A stretch of 11,823 nt of DNA. Origin: an uncultured Clostridia bacterium. Its GTDB lineage: Bacteria; Bacillota; Clostridia; Oscillospirales; Acutalibacteraceae. This document shows, in pieces, positions 1 to 6,675 of this stretch. The stretch lies in the NCBI GenBank assembly GCA_945971755.1, contig CAMFPJ010000036.1, positions 1 to 11,823 on the forward strand, in the 5' to 3' direction. The notes beneath the pieces are model-generated. The model did no database searches. It saw only the letters and a program-made list of their open reading frames with translations, and had not been told where the DNA came from. The position numbers were made by a program, and so were the translations under genes. The stretch's first letter is position 1. Each line of letters starts with the position of its first letter.

Positions 1-43
1 ACCTAAGCCTTCGTCGGCAGCGTCAGATGTGTATAAGAGACAG
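1..43 (+). other. Nextera read-1 side adapter (library artefact)
   Basis: Not genomic. Positions 11-24 read TCGTCGGCAGCGTC and 25-43 read AGATGTGTATAAGAGACAG, which together are the standard Nextera read-1 adapter ending in the Tn5 19-bp mosaic end. Positions 3-10 (CTAAGCCT) match the i5 index known as S508/N508, and the first two bases fit the end of the P5 oligonucleotide. Real sequence starts at 44. This should be trimmed before any annotation. Confidence 0.98.
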
Positions 44-83
44 ATATTCTGCAATTGCGGATATTTTATTCGGGGAAGTGTAA
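44..83 (+). CDS. 3' end of a truncated upstream gene
   Basis: An open frame enters from the left edge and ends at TAA (81-83), three bases before the nanE start. The readable tail is YSAIADILFGEV. The tight spacing, and the GGGGAAG purine stretch for nanE lying inside its last codons, look like an operon junction. The tail is too short to identify. From context it could be another sialic acid gene such as a lyase or a transporter component, but that is a guess. It could also be non-coding sequence that happens to be open. Confidence 0.4.
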
Positions 84-86
84 TTT

Positions 87-773
87 TTGAAAAACAGCAA
101 GGTCCTTGACAAAATTAAAGGCGGATTAATTGTATCCTGTCAAGCGTTACCGGAAGAGCCTCTTCACAGCTCGTACATAATGTCACGAATGGCTTATGCG
201 GCATATCTCGGCGGTGCTGTAGGAATACGTGCAAATACAGTTGAGGACATTACGGAAATTAAAAAAACAGTCGATTTGCCCATTATCGGTATAATCAAAC
301 GCGTTTTTGAAGATTCAAGCGTTTACATTACCCCCACAATGAGTGAAGTACAAGCACTTGTTGATTGCGGTGTGGATATTATTGCAGTTGATGCAACGAA
401 CCGTTTGCGCACAGGCGGTGTTACGTTTGAAGATTTTTTTACCGAAGTCCGCAAAACTTTTCCCGAGCAGCTTTTTATGGCAGATACCGCTTGCTTTAGT
501 GAGGGTAAAAAGGCACGGGAACTTGGAATTGACATTGTCGGTACAACAATGAGTGGTTACACAGACTACACAAAAGGTAACGATCTTCCGGACTTTTCTT
601 TAATGGAACGTTATGTTAACGAACTTGACTGTCCCGTTATTGCAGAGGGCGGAATTTGGACACCTGAACAGTTAAAGAAAGCTATGAACATAGGCGTTCA
701 CTGTGCGGTAGTCGGAACTGCTGTTACTCGTCCGATGGAAATTACAAAAAGATTTGCAAATGCAATTAAATAA
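87..773 (+). CDS. nanE: N-acetylmannosamine-6-phosphate 2-epimerase NanE
   Basis: Cytoplasmic TIM-barrel enzyme that converts ManNAc-6-P to GlcNAc-6-P in sialic acid breakdown. The 228 residues match the usual family length. Visible landmarks are GIRAN (46-50) near the N-terminal substrate site, GIIKR (68-72) with the Lys that matches the catalytic Lys of characterised NanE proteins, DATNR (102-106), MADTA (131-135), AEGGI (186-190) with the catalytic Glu, and a phosphate-binding VVGTAVTRP near 208-216. The start is TTG at 87: an in-frame TAA lies at 81-83 and a weak ribosome binding site, GGGGAAG (72-78), sits 8 bases upstream. It is followed after 14 bp by nanK, so the two consecutive pathway steps are in one operon. 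Family assignment is very secure; the exact start slightly less so. Confidence 0.96.
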   Translation: MKNSKVLDKIKGGLIVSCQALPEEPLHSSYIMSRMAYAAYLGGAVGIRANTVEDITEIKKTVDLPIIGIIKRVFEDSSVYITPTMSEVQALVDCGVDIIAVDATNRLRTGGVTFEDFFTEVRKTFPEQLFMADTACFSEGKKARELGIDIVGTTMSGYTDYTKGNDLPDFSLMERYVNELDCPVIAEGGIWTPEQLKKAMNIGVHCAVVGTAVTRPMEITKRFANAIK

Positions 774-787
774 ATAGGGAGAAAAAA

Positions 788-1699
788 ATGGCAATTTTAG
801 TTTTTGACATCGGTGGCACAGCCATCAAGTACGGTCTTGTCAGTGACGAATTTGAAATTCTTGAGGCATCCGAATCACCCACTGCCGATTCCGACGCGAA
901 TAAAGGCAGTGCTCAGGGAGTTTTAAGTTTTCTTTCCGAAAAGATGGCGGAATATAAAGGCCGTTATGATGCAATCGGTATCAGCACTGCAGGTCAGGTT
1001 GATTTTAACAGGGGTTATATTGTTTACGGAACCGATAACATTCCCGGTTTTTCCGATACCGACATGAGAGGTATTTTTGAGGAAAAGTTCGGCGTTCCGG
1101 TTGCAGTTGATAATGATGTTAACTGTGCAGGGCTTGGTGAAGCACATTTCGGTGCAGGTAAAGGTTCAGATTATTTCCTCTGCCTTACTTACGGTACAGG
1201 TGTCGGCGGTGCCATTTACCTTAACGGTGACATTTTCCGCGGTGACAAATCAGCGGCAGGCGAATTCGGTCATATTATGACTCATGCAGGCGGTAAGGAT
1301 TGCAATTGCGGCAGAAAAGGCTGTTATGAGGCTTATGCTTCTTGCCGTGCTCTTACAGACCGCGTTTCAGAGCATTTCGGAAGATATATGTCCGGCCGTG
1401 AGATTTTCAAGCCTGAAAATCTTGAACATCCCTTTATTAAAAAAGCCCTTGATGAGTGGGAGGATGAAATTGTTTACGGGCTTATTTCTCTCAGTTACAT
1501 TTTCAATCCGCCTCTTATTATTCTCGGCGGCGGAATTATGTCAGAGGTGCTTTTGGCAAATCACATTCGTGAAAAGCTTATTTCCCGCGTAGGCGTTAAT
1601 TATCAGGGCGTCAGAGTTGAACAAGCTCGGCTTCGCAATAAGGCAGGTATGCTCGGAGCAGCTTATATTGCGAAACAAAGGCTTGACAGTCTTAAATAA
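788..1699 (+). CDS. nanK: ROK-family kinase, probable N-acetylmannosamine kinase NanK
   Basis: A 303-residue ROK sugar kinase. The ATP-phosphate loop DIGGT is at 7-11, the catalytic Asp is in DNDVN (108-112, probably D110), the glycine-rich YGTGVGGA is at 135-142, and GEFGH (158-162) is followed by the zinc site His162, Cys172, Cys174 and Cys179 in a C-x-C-G-x-x-G-C arrangement. A late nucleotide-binding stretch LGGG lies near 246-249. The start is ATG with a good AGGGAG site at 776-781. ROK kinases for glucose, ManNAc and other sugars look alike, so the substrate is inferred from context: it sits between nanE and a sialidase-like gene, which points to ATP-dependent phosphorylation of ManNAc to ManNAc-6-P, feeding NanE. 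A glucokinase or another hexosamine kinase is the main alternative. Confidence 0.88.
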   Translation: MAILVFDIGGTAIKYGLVSDEFEILEASESPTADSDANKGSAQGVLSFLSEKMAEYKGRYDAIGISTAGQVDFNRGYIVYGTDNIPGFSDTDMRGIFEEKFGVPVAVDNDVNCAGLGEAHFGAGKGSDYFLCLTYGTGVGGAIYLNGDIFRGDKSAAGEFGHIMTHAGGKDCNCGRKGCYEAYASCRALTDRVSEHFGRYMSGREIFKPENLEHPFIKKALDEWEDEIVYGLISLSYIFNPPLIILGGGIMSEVLLANHIREKLISRVGVNYQGVRVEQARLRNKAGMLGAAYIAKQRLDSLK

Positions 1700-1718
1700 T
1701 TTAATTGGTGGTTTATTT

Positions 1719-3008
1719 ATGTTTTCATTTTCAAAATATCCGAAAGCAAAATACTACACGATACCGCAAATAGATTTAAGTAAAAAAACCGAGGGCACGT
1801 GCTCTCGGTTTGGTTATTTATTTGAAAACACGGTTATTGATGACAGTAAAGGTTATTTAGGTCATCCGGACAGTATTCTTTTACATGACGGAAGCATTTT
1901 AACGTTTTTCCCCGAAGGTCACGGAAAAGGCAAAATAATTGCCAAAATGAGTAAAGACGGTGGAAAAACTTATATTGACGGGCTCACTGATACTCCTGCT
2001 TCTTGGGAAAACTCTTTGGAAACTCCAACGGTTTTCAGACTTGAATTTACTGACGGCACAGAAAAACTCATTTTAATTTCCGGTAACCCGAAGTGGCCGA
2101 ATACTCCGACTCCCATGGGCTTTAATTGCTCAATTTCAAATGATGACGGTAAAACATGGTCGGAGTTTCAGCGGTTTTATGATAAAACCAGTTCATTTCC
2201 TGTTTGTCCTATTGTTTCAATGGCAAGCTTAATAAGACTTAAAGAAAACGGAAAGTTTGCGGACAAGTGGATGGGAATTTTTCATGACAGAAATTTTGTT
2301 AATTACAAAACAATTCTCACATTTACCGATGGTAAAATGAATTGGTCAAAACCTGAGCCATATCTTTCAAAACACAGGAAAACCGAAAAGGAAACAGGCG
2401 TTTGTGAAGTTTGTGCCATTCGTTCCGATAAGGGATTAGGGGACACAATTTGCCTTATTGCAAGGGCAAACAAGAAGCGGTCAAACTCTGTTTTGTTTGT
2501 TTCAACCGATGAGGGTGAAACTTGGTCAAAACCGCGGTTCTTGCCAACAGCGCTAACGGGGGAGAGGCACAAGGCGGTTTATTTGCCTGACGGCAGACTT
2601 TACATTACCTTCCGTTCAATAATTCTTGACAAAAGAGAGGTTAAGAAAAAAAGAAAACTGGGCGGTGAAATGAATTGGTATTCTGAAGGTCTTGTTGCTT
2701 GGGTAGGCACATTTGAAGATATAATAAATCTTCGTGAAGGTCAGTATCGAATTAAACTCGCGCATACTTATTTACCGAGTCAGACGGAGCCGTCAATTGT
2801 AGCAAATGCCGACACCGGCTACTGCGGCAATGTAGTTCTGCCTGACGAAACGGTGGTTACTTCATCTTACGGCATTTTCTTTACCGATGAAAAACAGCAC
2901 GGCACTTACAAGACCGACAAAGGAAATATGAAACGAAAAACCTGTGTGGTTTCAAAAAGAGTAAATATCAATGATACGGACGAAATGTTAAAAAACATTC
3001 TCGGCTGA
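1719..3008 (+). CDS. sialidase-like BNR/Asp-box protein, cytoplasmic
   Basis: A 429-residue protein with the repeat signature of six-bladed sialidase propellers. Three Asp boxes are visible: SKDGGKTY (78-85), SNDDGKTW (140-147) and STDEGETW (262-269). Between and after them are family-like strands such as GERHKAVYLPDGRLYITFR (281-299) and a late TEPSIV (356-361). No signal peptide or membrane segment is seen, so it should act inside the cell. The canonical N-terminal FRIP motif, which carries one of the three carboxylate-binding Arg residues in GH33, is replaced here by LGHPDS (47-52), followed by PEGHGKG (65-71). It is therefore a divergent member, and its exact substrate is uncertain. ATG at 1719 is chosen because GGTGG (1707-1711) lies 7 bases upstream and it starts 19 bp after the nanK stop; an upstream in-frame start at 1617 would lie within nanK. 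Its 3' end overlaps the opposite-strand DUF4363 gene by 21 bp. Confidence 0.8.
   Translation: MFSFSKYPKAKYYTIPQIDLSKKTEGTCSRFGYLFENTVIDDSKGYLGHPDSILLHDGSILTFFPEGHGKGKIIAKMSKDGGKTYIDGLTDTPASWENSLETPTVFRLEFTDGTEKLILISGNPKWPNTPTPMGFNCSISNDDGKTWSEFQRFYDKTSSFPVCPIVSMASLIRLKENGKFADKWMGIFHDRNFVNYKTILTFTDGKMNWSKPEPYLSKHRKTEKETGVCEVCAIRSDKGLGDTICLIARANKKRSNSVLFVSTDEGETWSKPRFLPTALTGERHKAVYLPDGRLYITFRSIILDKREVKKKRKLGGEMNWYSEGLVAWVGTFEDIINLREGQYRIKLAHTYLPSQTEPSIVANADTGYCGNVVLPDETVVTSSYGIFFTDEKQHGTYKTDKGNMKRKTCVVSKRVNINDTDEMLKNILG
1786..1811. repeat. 26-bp palindrome, terminator-like, inside the sialidase gene
   Basis: The arms AAACCGAGGGC (1786-1796) and GCTCTCGGTTT (1801-1811) pair over 11 bp with a single G-T wobble around a tetraloop ACGT. 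A run of A precedes it (1782-1788), and a T-rich but interrupted stretch follows (to about 1823). It lies about 67 nt into the coding sequence, across codons 23-31. As RNA it would be a strong hairpin. Whether it attenuates transcription or is chance within coding sequence cannot be told from sequence alone. Confidence 0.6.
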
Positions 3009-3368
3009 CACTTTTTCTTTGTCAATAATATGGCGGACTCGCTCCGCGGCAACAGATGAGTTTTCTTCAAGCCTCTTCATATCGTTCTGACGGGCGAATA
3101 CGGAGAGGCTTTTTATTGTTTGTTCAATTTCATCAATTTCACGGTGGTCAATCAGCAGAGAAATAATCTTTTCCTCCTTAGACCAAAGTTCAATGGTTTT
3201 ATTTGTTAATTCTTTTGCTTTTTCCCGATCTTTTTCTATGGCGGTTTCCTTTATTTCATCAAGTGCGTCTGCAAGTTTTTCGCAAGATTTTTTAAGAGAA
3301 ATAAGACCCACTGTAGCCGTTACAAGTACAAGTAAGACTGCAACCGCTGAAATTATCATTCTATTCAT
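2988..3368 (-). CDS. DUF4363 family small membrane-anchored protein
   Basis: A 126-residue protein with an N-terminal hydrophobic anchor (about residues 4-24) followed by a charged, helical, probably extracytoplasmic domain. The pattern Trp (about 62), a Lys/Glu-rich turn, then LIDHREIDEIEQTI (72-85) fits DUF4363, whose function is unknown. The ATG lies inside the end of the upstream DUF421 gene (8-bp overlap, ATGAATAG), and a strong GGGAGAG site (3375-3381) sits 6 bases upstream, so the pair is co-translated. Such coupling suggests the two products work together in the membrane. The stop codon lies within the sialidase gene on the other strand. The family call is fairly confident; any function is inferred only from its partner and the adjacent ger operon. 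Confidence 0.78.
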   Translation of the reverse strand: MNRMIISAVAVLLVLVTATVGLISLKKSCEKLADALDEIKETAIEKDREKAKELTNKTIELWSKEEKIISLLIDHREIDEIEQTIKSLSVFARQNDMKRLEENSSVAAERVRHIIDKEKVSAENVF

Positions 3369-4038
3369 TTTTTTCTCTCCCGATTACAACTGTTTTACCA
3401 AGTTTATCAATAGTCATAAGCAGAGTATTACCAACGTCAATATTCTGCTTTTTTATTATTTTTTTAAGCTTTTCATCTGTCATATTGCAGTCCTTATAAG
3501 AGCTTCTTTCAATTTGTCCGTCAGTAATTACAACGCAGGGGATACCGCTTTCTTTCGGAGTAATGTTGATATCGGTTCGGAGTAGTGTTTCATACTCGGG
3601 CTTTAACATCACGCTCATTTTACCGTTAGTTTCAATTATTGCGTATGAAACGAGGGAAATGTCAAACACATCTTTTTGCCTGAGAGACTCTAAAATGTCG
3701 TCAACTGTCAGCCGCAGTTTTTTCATTTCGCCTTGTTGGAGTTCACCGTTACGAATAATAATAATCGGGTGGCCTTGAATAAGGAATCTGAATTTAAGAC
3801 TTTTCATACTCAAAGCAGATATAATGATTTCAAAGCTTACGAGCAAAAGAACCGGTATAACCGTTGAAACAAGCGGTATGTCCGTATTCTCCATGGGCAT
3901 TGCAATGATTTCAGAAAGCAGCAGCGTAATAACAAGCTCCGAGGGCTGCATTTCTCCGATTTGTCTTTTTCCCATAATTCGCACAACAAGCACCACAATA
4001 AAATATAAAATTATTGTTCTGATAATTGTAACAAACAT
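3361..4038 (-). CDS. DUF421/YetF-family membrane protein
   Basis: A 225-residue protein with three hydrophobic segments (about 3-20, 33-48 and 56-76) followed by a soluble YetF-type C-terminal domain. Family hallmarks are RIMGKRQIGEMQPSELV (20-36), GHPIIIIRNGEL (89-100), DDILESLRQKDVFDI (113-127) and YAIIETNGKMSV (132-143). The start is ATG at 4038, because it begins directly with the first membrane helix and has a GGTGA site 4 bases upstream. A longer frame to 4266 would overlap gerA by about 160 bp and adds sequence unlike the family. DUF421 proteins occur in Bacillus spore inner membranes, where relatives called 2Duf or YetF in mobile spoVA operons are linked to spore heat resistance. The gene here is divergent from gerABC and coupled to DUF4363, so a spore-membrane role is a reasonable but unproven inference. 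Confidence 0.88.
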   Translation of the reverse strand: MFVTIIRTIILYFIVVLVVRIMGKRQIGEMQPSELVITLLLSEIIAMPMENTDIPLVSTVIPVLLLVSFEIIISALSMKSLKFRFLIQGHPIIIIRNGELQQGEMKKLRLTVDDILESLRQKDVFDISLVSYAIIETNGKMSVMLKPEYETLLRTDINITPKESGIPCVVITDGQIERSSYKDCNMTDEKLKKIIKKQNIDVGNTLLMTIDKLGKTVVIGREKNE

Positions 4039-4105
4039 AAAATCACCGCTTATATCTTTTGCCTTATTTAACTGAATATTACAAAAAAATCGGGGGAAAA
4101 CACAA
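4039..4105. promoter_or_regulatory. divergent intergenic region between DUF421 and gerA
   Basis: This 67-bp AT-rich gap is the only one between oppositely directed 5' ends, so promoters for both units should lie here or just inside the flanking genes. On the minus strand a TATAAG-like -10 is possible near 4050-4055, without a good -35. On the plus strand a GAATA (4074-4078) resembles a forespore sigma-G -35, but no matching CATNHTA -10 lies at the right distance. GGGGGA (4092-4097) is a plausible ribosome binding element for gerA. Confidence 0.4.
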
Positions 4106-5620
4106 TTGGTGATATATTTGAAAAATTGGTATGAGAAAAAAATAGATGAAATAACAGTTCCGGTAGATAATGCGGAAGAAAAAGTTTCGATTAAATTAAC
4201 CGTATCAGAGAATTTTAAGTATATTAAATCAAAACTTGACCCATCTTTTGACGTAAAGTACCGCACAAGTGAAATCGGAAAAATAAAATTCGGCTTTGTA
4301 ATGTTAGACGGAATGTGTAATAACGAACTTCTGACCGAACAGATAATGATTCCTGTTTTAAGGTATAATTACGACTCTTCGGATGGTGAAAAAGTAATTC
4401 TCACAGCCGCCGACAGAATTTCGGGAAGCATTGATAAATCGATTCAGTATGAACTCAATACTGCAATTCGTGAAATGCTTTCAGGCAACCTTTTAATGTT
4501 TGTTGACGGCTCCGCAAGGGCTGTTTTGTTCGGGGTTCAAGGCTTTCCTAAGAGAAATATAAGCGAACCCGACTCAGAGACTCAGGAAAGAGGCTCAAAA
4601 GAGGGCTTTTCGGAAAGTTTTAAGGATAACGTGGCGCTTGTGCGTAAAAGAATTCGTTCACCTATTCTTAAAACTGAAGTGTTAGAGGTAGGCACAACGA
4701 GTAAAACAAGAGTGTGCGTGCTTTATTTGTCTGACAGGGCAAATGAAAAAACTGTGAAAGAGGTCAAGCAAAAAATTCAAAATGCCACTTTGGACATCTG
4801 CTTGGGCTCGGGCTATATTCAGCCGTTTTTAGAAGGAAAAGTCCGTTCGTGTTTTTCAGGTGTCGGTGTTACGGAACGTCCTGATGTTTTAACTGCCAAG
4901 CTTTCTGAGGGTAAGGTGGGAATAATCACTGACGGCACACCCGACGCACTTTTTTTACCGTACATTTTTACAGAACATTTTCATTCATTGGACGATTATC
5001 TTAAAAAGCCTTATTACGCAACATCAATAAGACTTCTTAAAATTGCAGCATTTTTAATAAGCGTGTTTTTACCGGGGCTTTATGTGGCAATTTGCACCTT
5101 TCACCAAGAGGTTATTCCGGAGACGATGATTTTCGATATCTGCCTTCAGGAAAGTTTTGTTCCTTTGCCGATTATGGCAGAAGCGCTGATGATGCACGTG
5201 GTTTTTGAAATTGTACGGGAGGCAGGTCTTAGAATGCCGAGAAGCGTAGGTAATGCAGTTTCAATAGTCGGTGCACTTGTAATCGGCGACGCTGCGGTAA
5301 ACGCCGGGCTTGTGGCAGCTCCTATGCTTATTATTTTAGGACTGACAGCAGTCAGCTCTTTTGTCATACCCTCACTATATGACGTTTCGTCAGTGCTCAG
5401 GTTTATACTGATAATCATCGGCGGATTGGCAGGCTTTTACGGAATAATGATTGCGTTTGCGGCAGTTCTTGTGAATATGTCAGCGATTGAACCTTTCGGC
5501 GTGCCGTTTACATCTCCGCTTTCGCCTACCAAATTAGGTGCATGGCGAGATTTAATTATTCGTACCGACTGGAAAAAACTCGGTGCCAATAGACTTAATA
5601 CAGACAGGCTTGATAAGTAA
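4106..5620 (+). CDS. gerA: spore germination receptor subunit A (GerA family)
   Basis: A 504-residue A-subunit of a nutrient germinant receptor, expected in the spore inner membrane. The first 300 or so residues are soluble and include the family signature around 148-184: PKRNISEPDSETQERGS followed by EGFSESFKDNVALVRKRIRS. The canonical RGP is RGS here. The C-terminal part holds membrane helices at about 308-331, 383-412, 413-424 and 432-458, with FHQEVIPE (332-339), EIVREAGLRMP (368-378) and VIGDAAVNAGLVAAP (392-406) all typical. The start is uncertain: TTG at 4106 lies 8-9 bases after GGGGGA, while TTG at 4118 follows a GGTGAT. Both give nearly the same protein. The stop overlaps the gerB ATG by one base (TAATG). 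Sporulation-specific expression is known for the family, but no clear promoter was seen. Confidence 0.95.
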   Translation: MVIYLKNWYEKKIDEITVPVDNAEEKVSIKLTVSENFKYIKSKLDPSFDVKYRTSEIGKIKFGFVMLDGMCNNELLTEQIMIPVLRYNYDSSDGEKVILTAADRISGSIDKSIQYELNTAIREMLSGNLLMFVDGSARAVLFGVQGFPKRNISEPDSETQERGSKEGFSESFKDNVALVRKRIRSPILKTEVLEVGTTSKTRVCVLYLSDRANEKTVKEVKQKIQNATLDICLGSGYIQPFLEGKVRSCFSGVGVTERPDVLTAKLSEGKVGIITDGTPDALFLPYIFTEHFHSLDDYLKKPYYATSIRLLKIAAFLISVFLPGLYVAICTFHQEVIPETMIFDICLQESFVPLPIMAEALMMHVVFEIVREAGLRMPRSVGNAVSIVGALVIGDAAVNAGLVAAPMLIILGLTAVSSFVIPSLYDVSSVLRFILIIIGGLAGFYGIMIAFAAVLVNMSAIEPFGVPFTSPLSPTKLGAWRDLIIRTDWKKLGANRLNTDRLDK

Positions 5621-6675
5621 TGAATTCTAAAATATCGGTTTTTCAGTTCTATTCAATTTTGTTTTTAACTCGGCTTTTAACTACCCTTACGTATATTCCG
5701 TCATACACAAAAGAAATCAATGTGTCTGATATGATTTTTCAAACACTGTTCAGGTTTGTTTTCGGTATAATAATTATGCTTCCCGTGTTTTATCTTCAAG
5801 AAAAATACGGCAAAGAGACTTCTGCTCAAAACGGAATATATGAAAAAACAAAAGCAGTAATTTTTTCCTTTGTCTTTTTCTATTTTTCGGTTGCAACCGT
5901 TGCCCGTCTTGATCTGTTTGCAGGCACGGTGGTGTTCCCTGAAACCGACGTAAAATTTTTCTTGCTGTTTGTTGTGGCGTTTTGTGCTTACGGTGCATTT
6001 TTAGGGCTTATGCCCATTGCCAGAAGCGCAGTTTTATCCGTTTTGCCCGTTGTACTGTCACTCGTGTTCATAGTATTTGCACTTGTTAAAAAAATAGATT
6101 TTTTGAATTTAAGTCCTCTGTTTTATAACGGCATTGAGCCTCTTCTTAAAACGTCCTTAAATGCGGTTGGAAGAACCGTTGAATATGCCGTAATAGCAGT
6201 GTTTCTTCCATTTGTTCAGGGAAATGCAAAAAAGGGATTTTTCATTTGGATGACTGTGCAAACCTTTGTAACAGCGGGAATATTCTTCCTTGAAGCAACC
6301 GTACTCGGTAATTTTTCTCAAATGCAGCTCTTTCCCGTATTTACTCTTGCCTCAATGGCGGAATTTTCGTTCTTTCAAGGGCTTGAGACAATTATTACGG
6401 GAGTTTGGGTGCTTTGCGCATTCCTTAAAATCTCATTTCTTTTGTATCTTCAAGCAAAGCTTATTACCGATGCCTTCAAAGTAAAAAAAACTCATGTTTT
6501 GGCGGTGCTCGGATTGTTACTTTCTGCAATTTGCCTTTTTGTATCGGGTAGTGTTGAACGCTTTAATTTAGTCGATACATCGGCAATTAAACTTATTCTT
6601 GTTTTAGTTTCGGTACCGCTTTTGTCTGTATTTGAAATAATAAAAAGAGGTGTAAAAAAATGCGTAAAACAGTAG
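5620..6675 (+). CDS. gerB: spore germination receptor subunit B (GerAB-type permease)
   Basis: A 351-residue integral membrane protein of the GerB branch of the amino acid-polyamine-organocation (APC) superfamily. It has about ten hydrophobic helices (roughly 7-28, 38-60, 78-98, 110-130, 135-156, 184-202, 208-228, 256-280, 290-312 and 322-343). In characterised receptors the B subunit binds the germinant, usually an amino acid or sugar; the ligand here cannot be read from sequence. Length is at the short end of the usual 350-370. The ATG overlaps the gerA stop by one base, and the 3' end runs 16 bp into gerC, so translation of all three is coupled and subunit ratios are probably fixed. Family call rests on helix pattern, length and position between gerA and gerC. 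Confidence 0.93.
   Translation: MNSKISVFQFYSILFLTRLLTTLTYIPSYTKEINVSDMIFQTLFRFVFGIIIMLPVFYLQEKYGKETSAQNGIYEKTKAVIFSFVFFYFSVATVARLDLFAGTVVFPETDVKFFLLFVVAFCAYGAFLGLMPIARSAVLSVLPVVLSLVFIVFALVKKIDFLNLSPLFYNGIEPLLKTSLNAVGRTVEYAVIAVFLPFVQGNAKKGFFIWMTVQTFVTAGIFFLEATVLGNFSQMQLFPVFTLASMAEFSFFQGLETIITGVWVLCAFLKISFLLYLQAKLITDAFKVKKTHVLAVLGLLLSAICLFVSGSVERFNLVDTSAIKLILVLVSVPLLSVFEIIKRGVKKCVKQ

Noticed and set aside
25..43. Tn5 mosaic ends at both contig ends suggesting a natural transposon
   Set aside because: They are continuous with Illumina index and adapter sequence, so they come from library preparation, not from a mobile element.
1284..1592. 102-codon open frame on the plus strand inside nanK
   Set aside because: Out-of-frame shadow over the conserved zinc site and C-terminal half of the ROK kinase.
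1617..1718. Upstream extension of the sialidase-like gene by 34 codons
   Set aside because: It lies mostly inside nanK in another frame; the ATG at 1719 has GGTGG at proper spacing and follows the nanK stop by 19 bp.
2303..2572. 89-codon open frame on the minus strand inside the sialidase gene
   Set aside because: Antisense shadow of a well-supported gene; no recognisable domain and no ribosome binding site noted.
3001..3050. Terminator hairpin after the sialidase gene (TGACA and TGTCA arms around a T-rich loop)
   Set aside because: Only a 5-bp stem with a long loop, lying inside the DUF4363 coding sequence; too weak to support.
4000..4105. Forespore sigma-G promoter for gerABC
   Set aside because: Isolated half-sites (GAATA at 4074, CATAAAA at 4036) occur, but never at the 17-18 bp spacing needed; not claimed.
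4039..4266. Upstream extension of the DUF421 gene on the minus strand by 76 codons
   Set aside because: It overlaps gerA by about 160 bp, adds residues unlike the family, and the ATG at 4038 begins right at the first membrane helix with its own ribosome binding site.
5146..5418. 90-codon open frame on the minus strand inside gerA
   Set aside because: Antisense to the conserved membrane region of gerA; Ser/Thr/Ile-rich shadow composition and no family resemblance.
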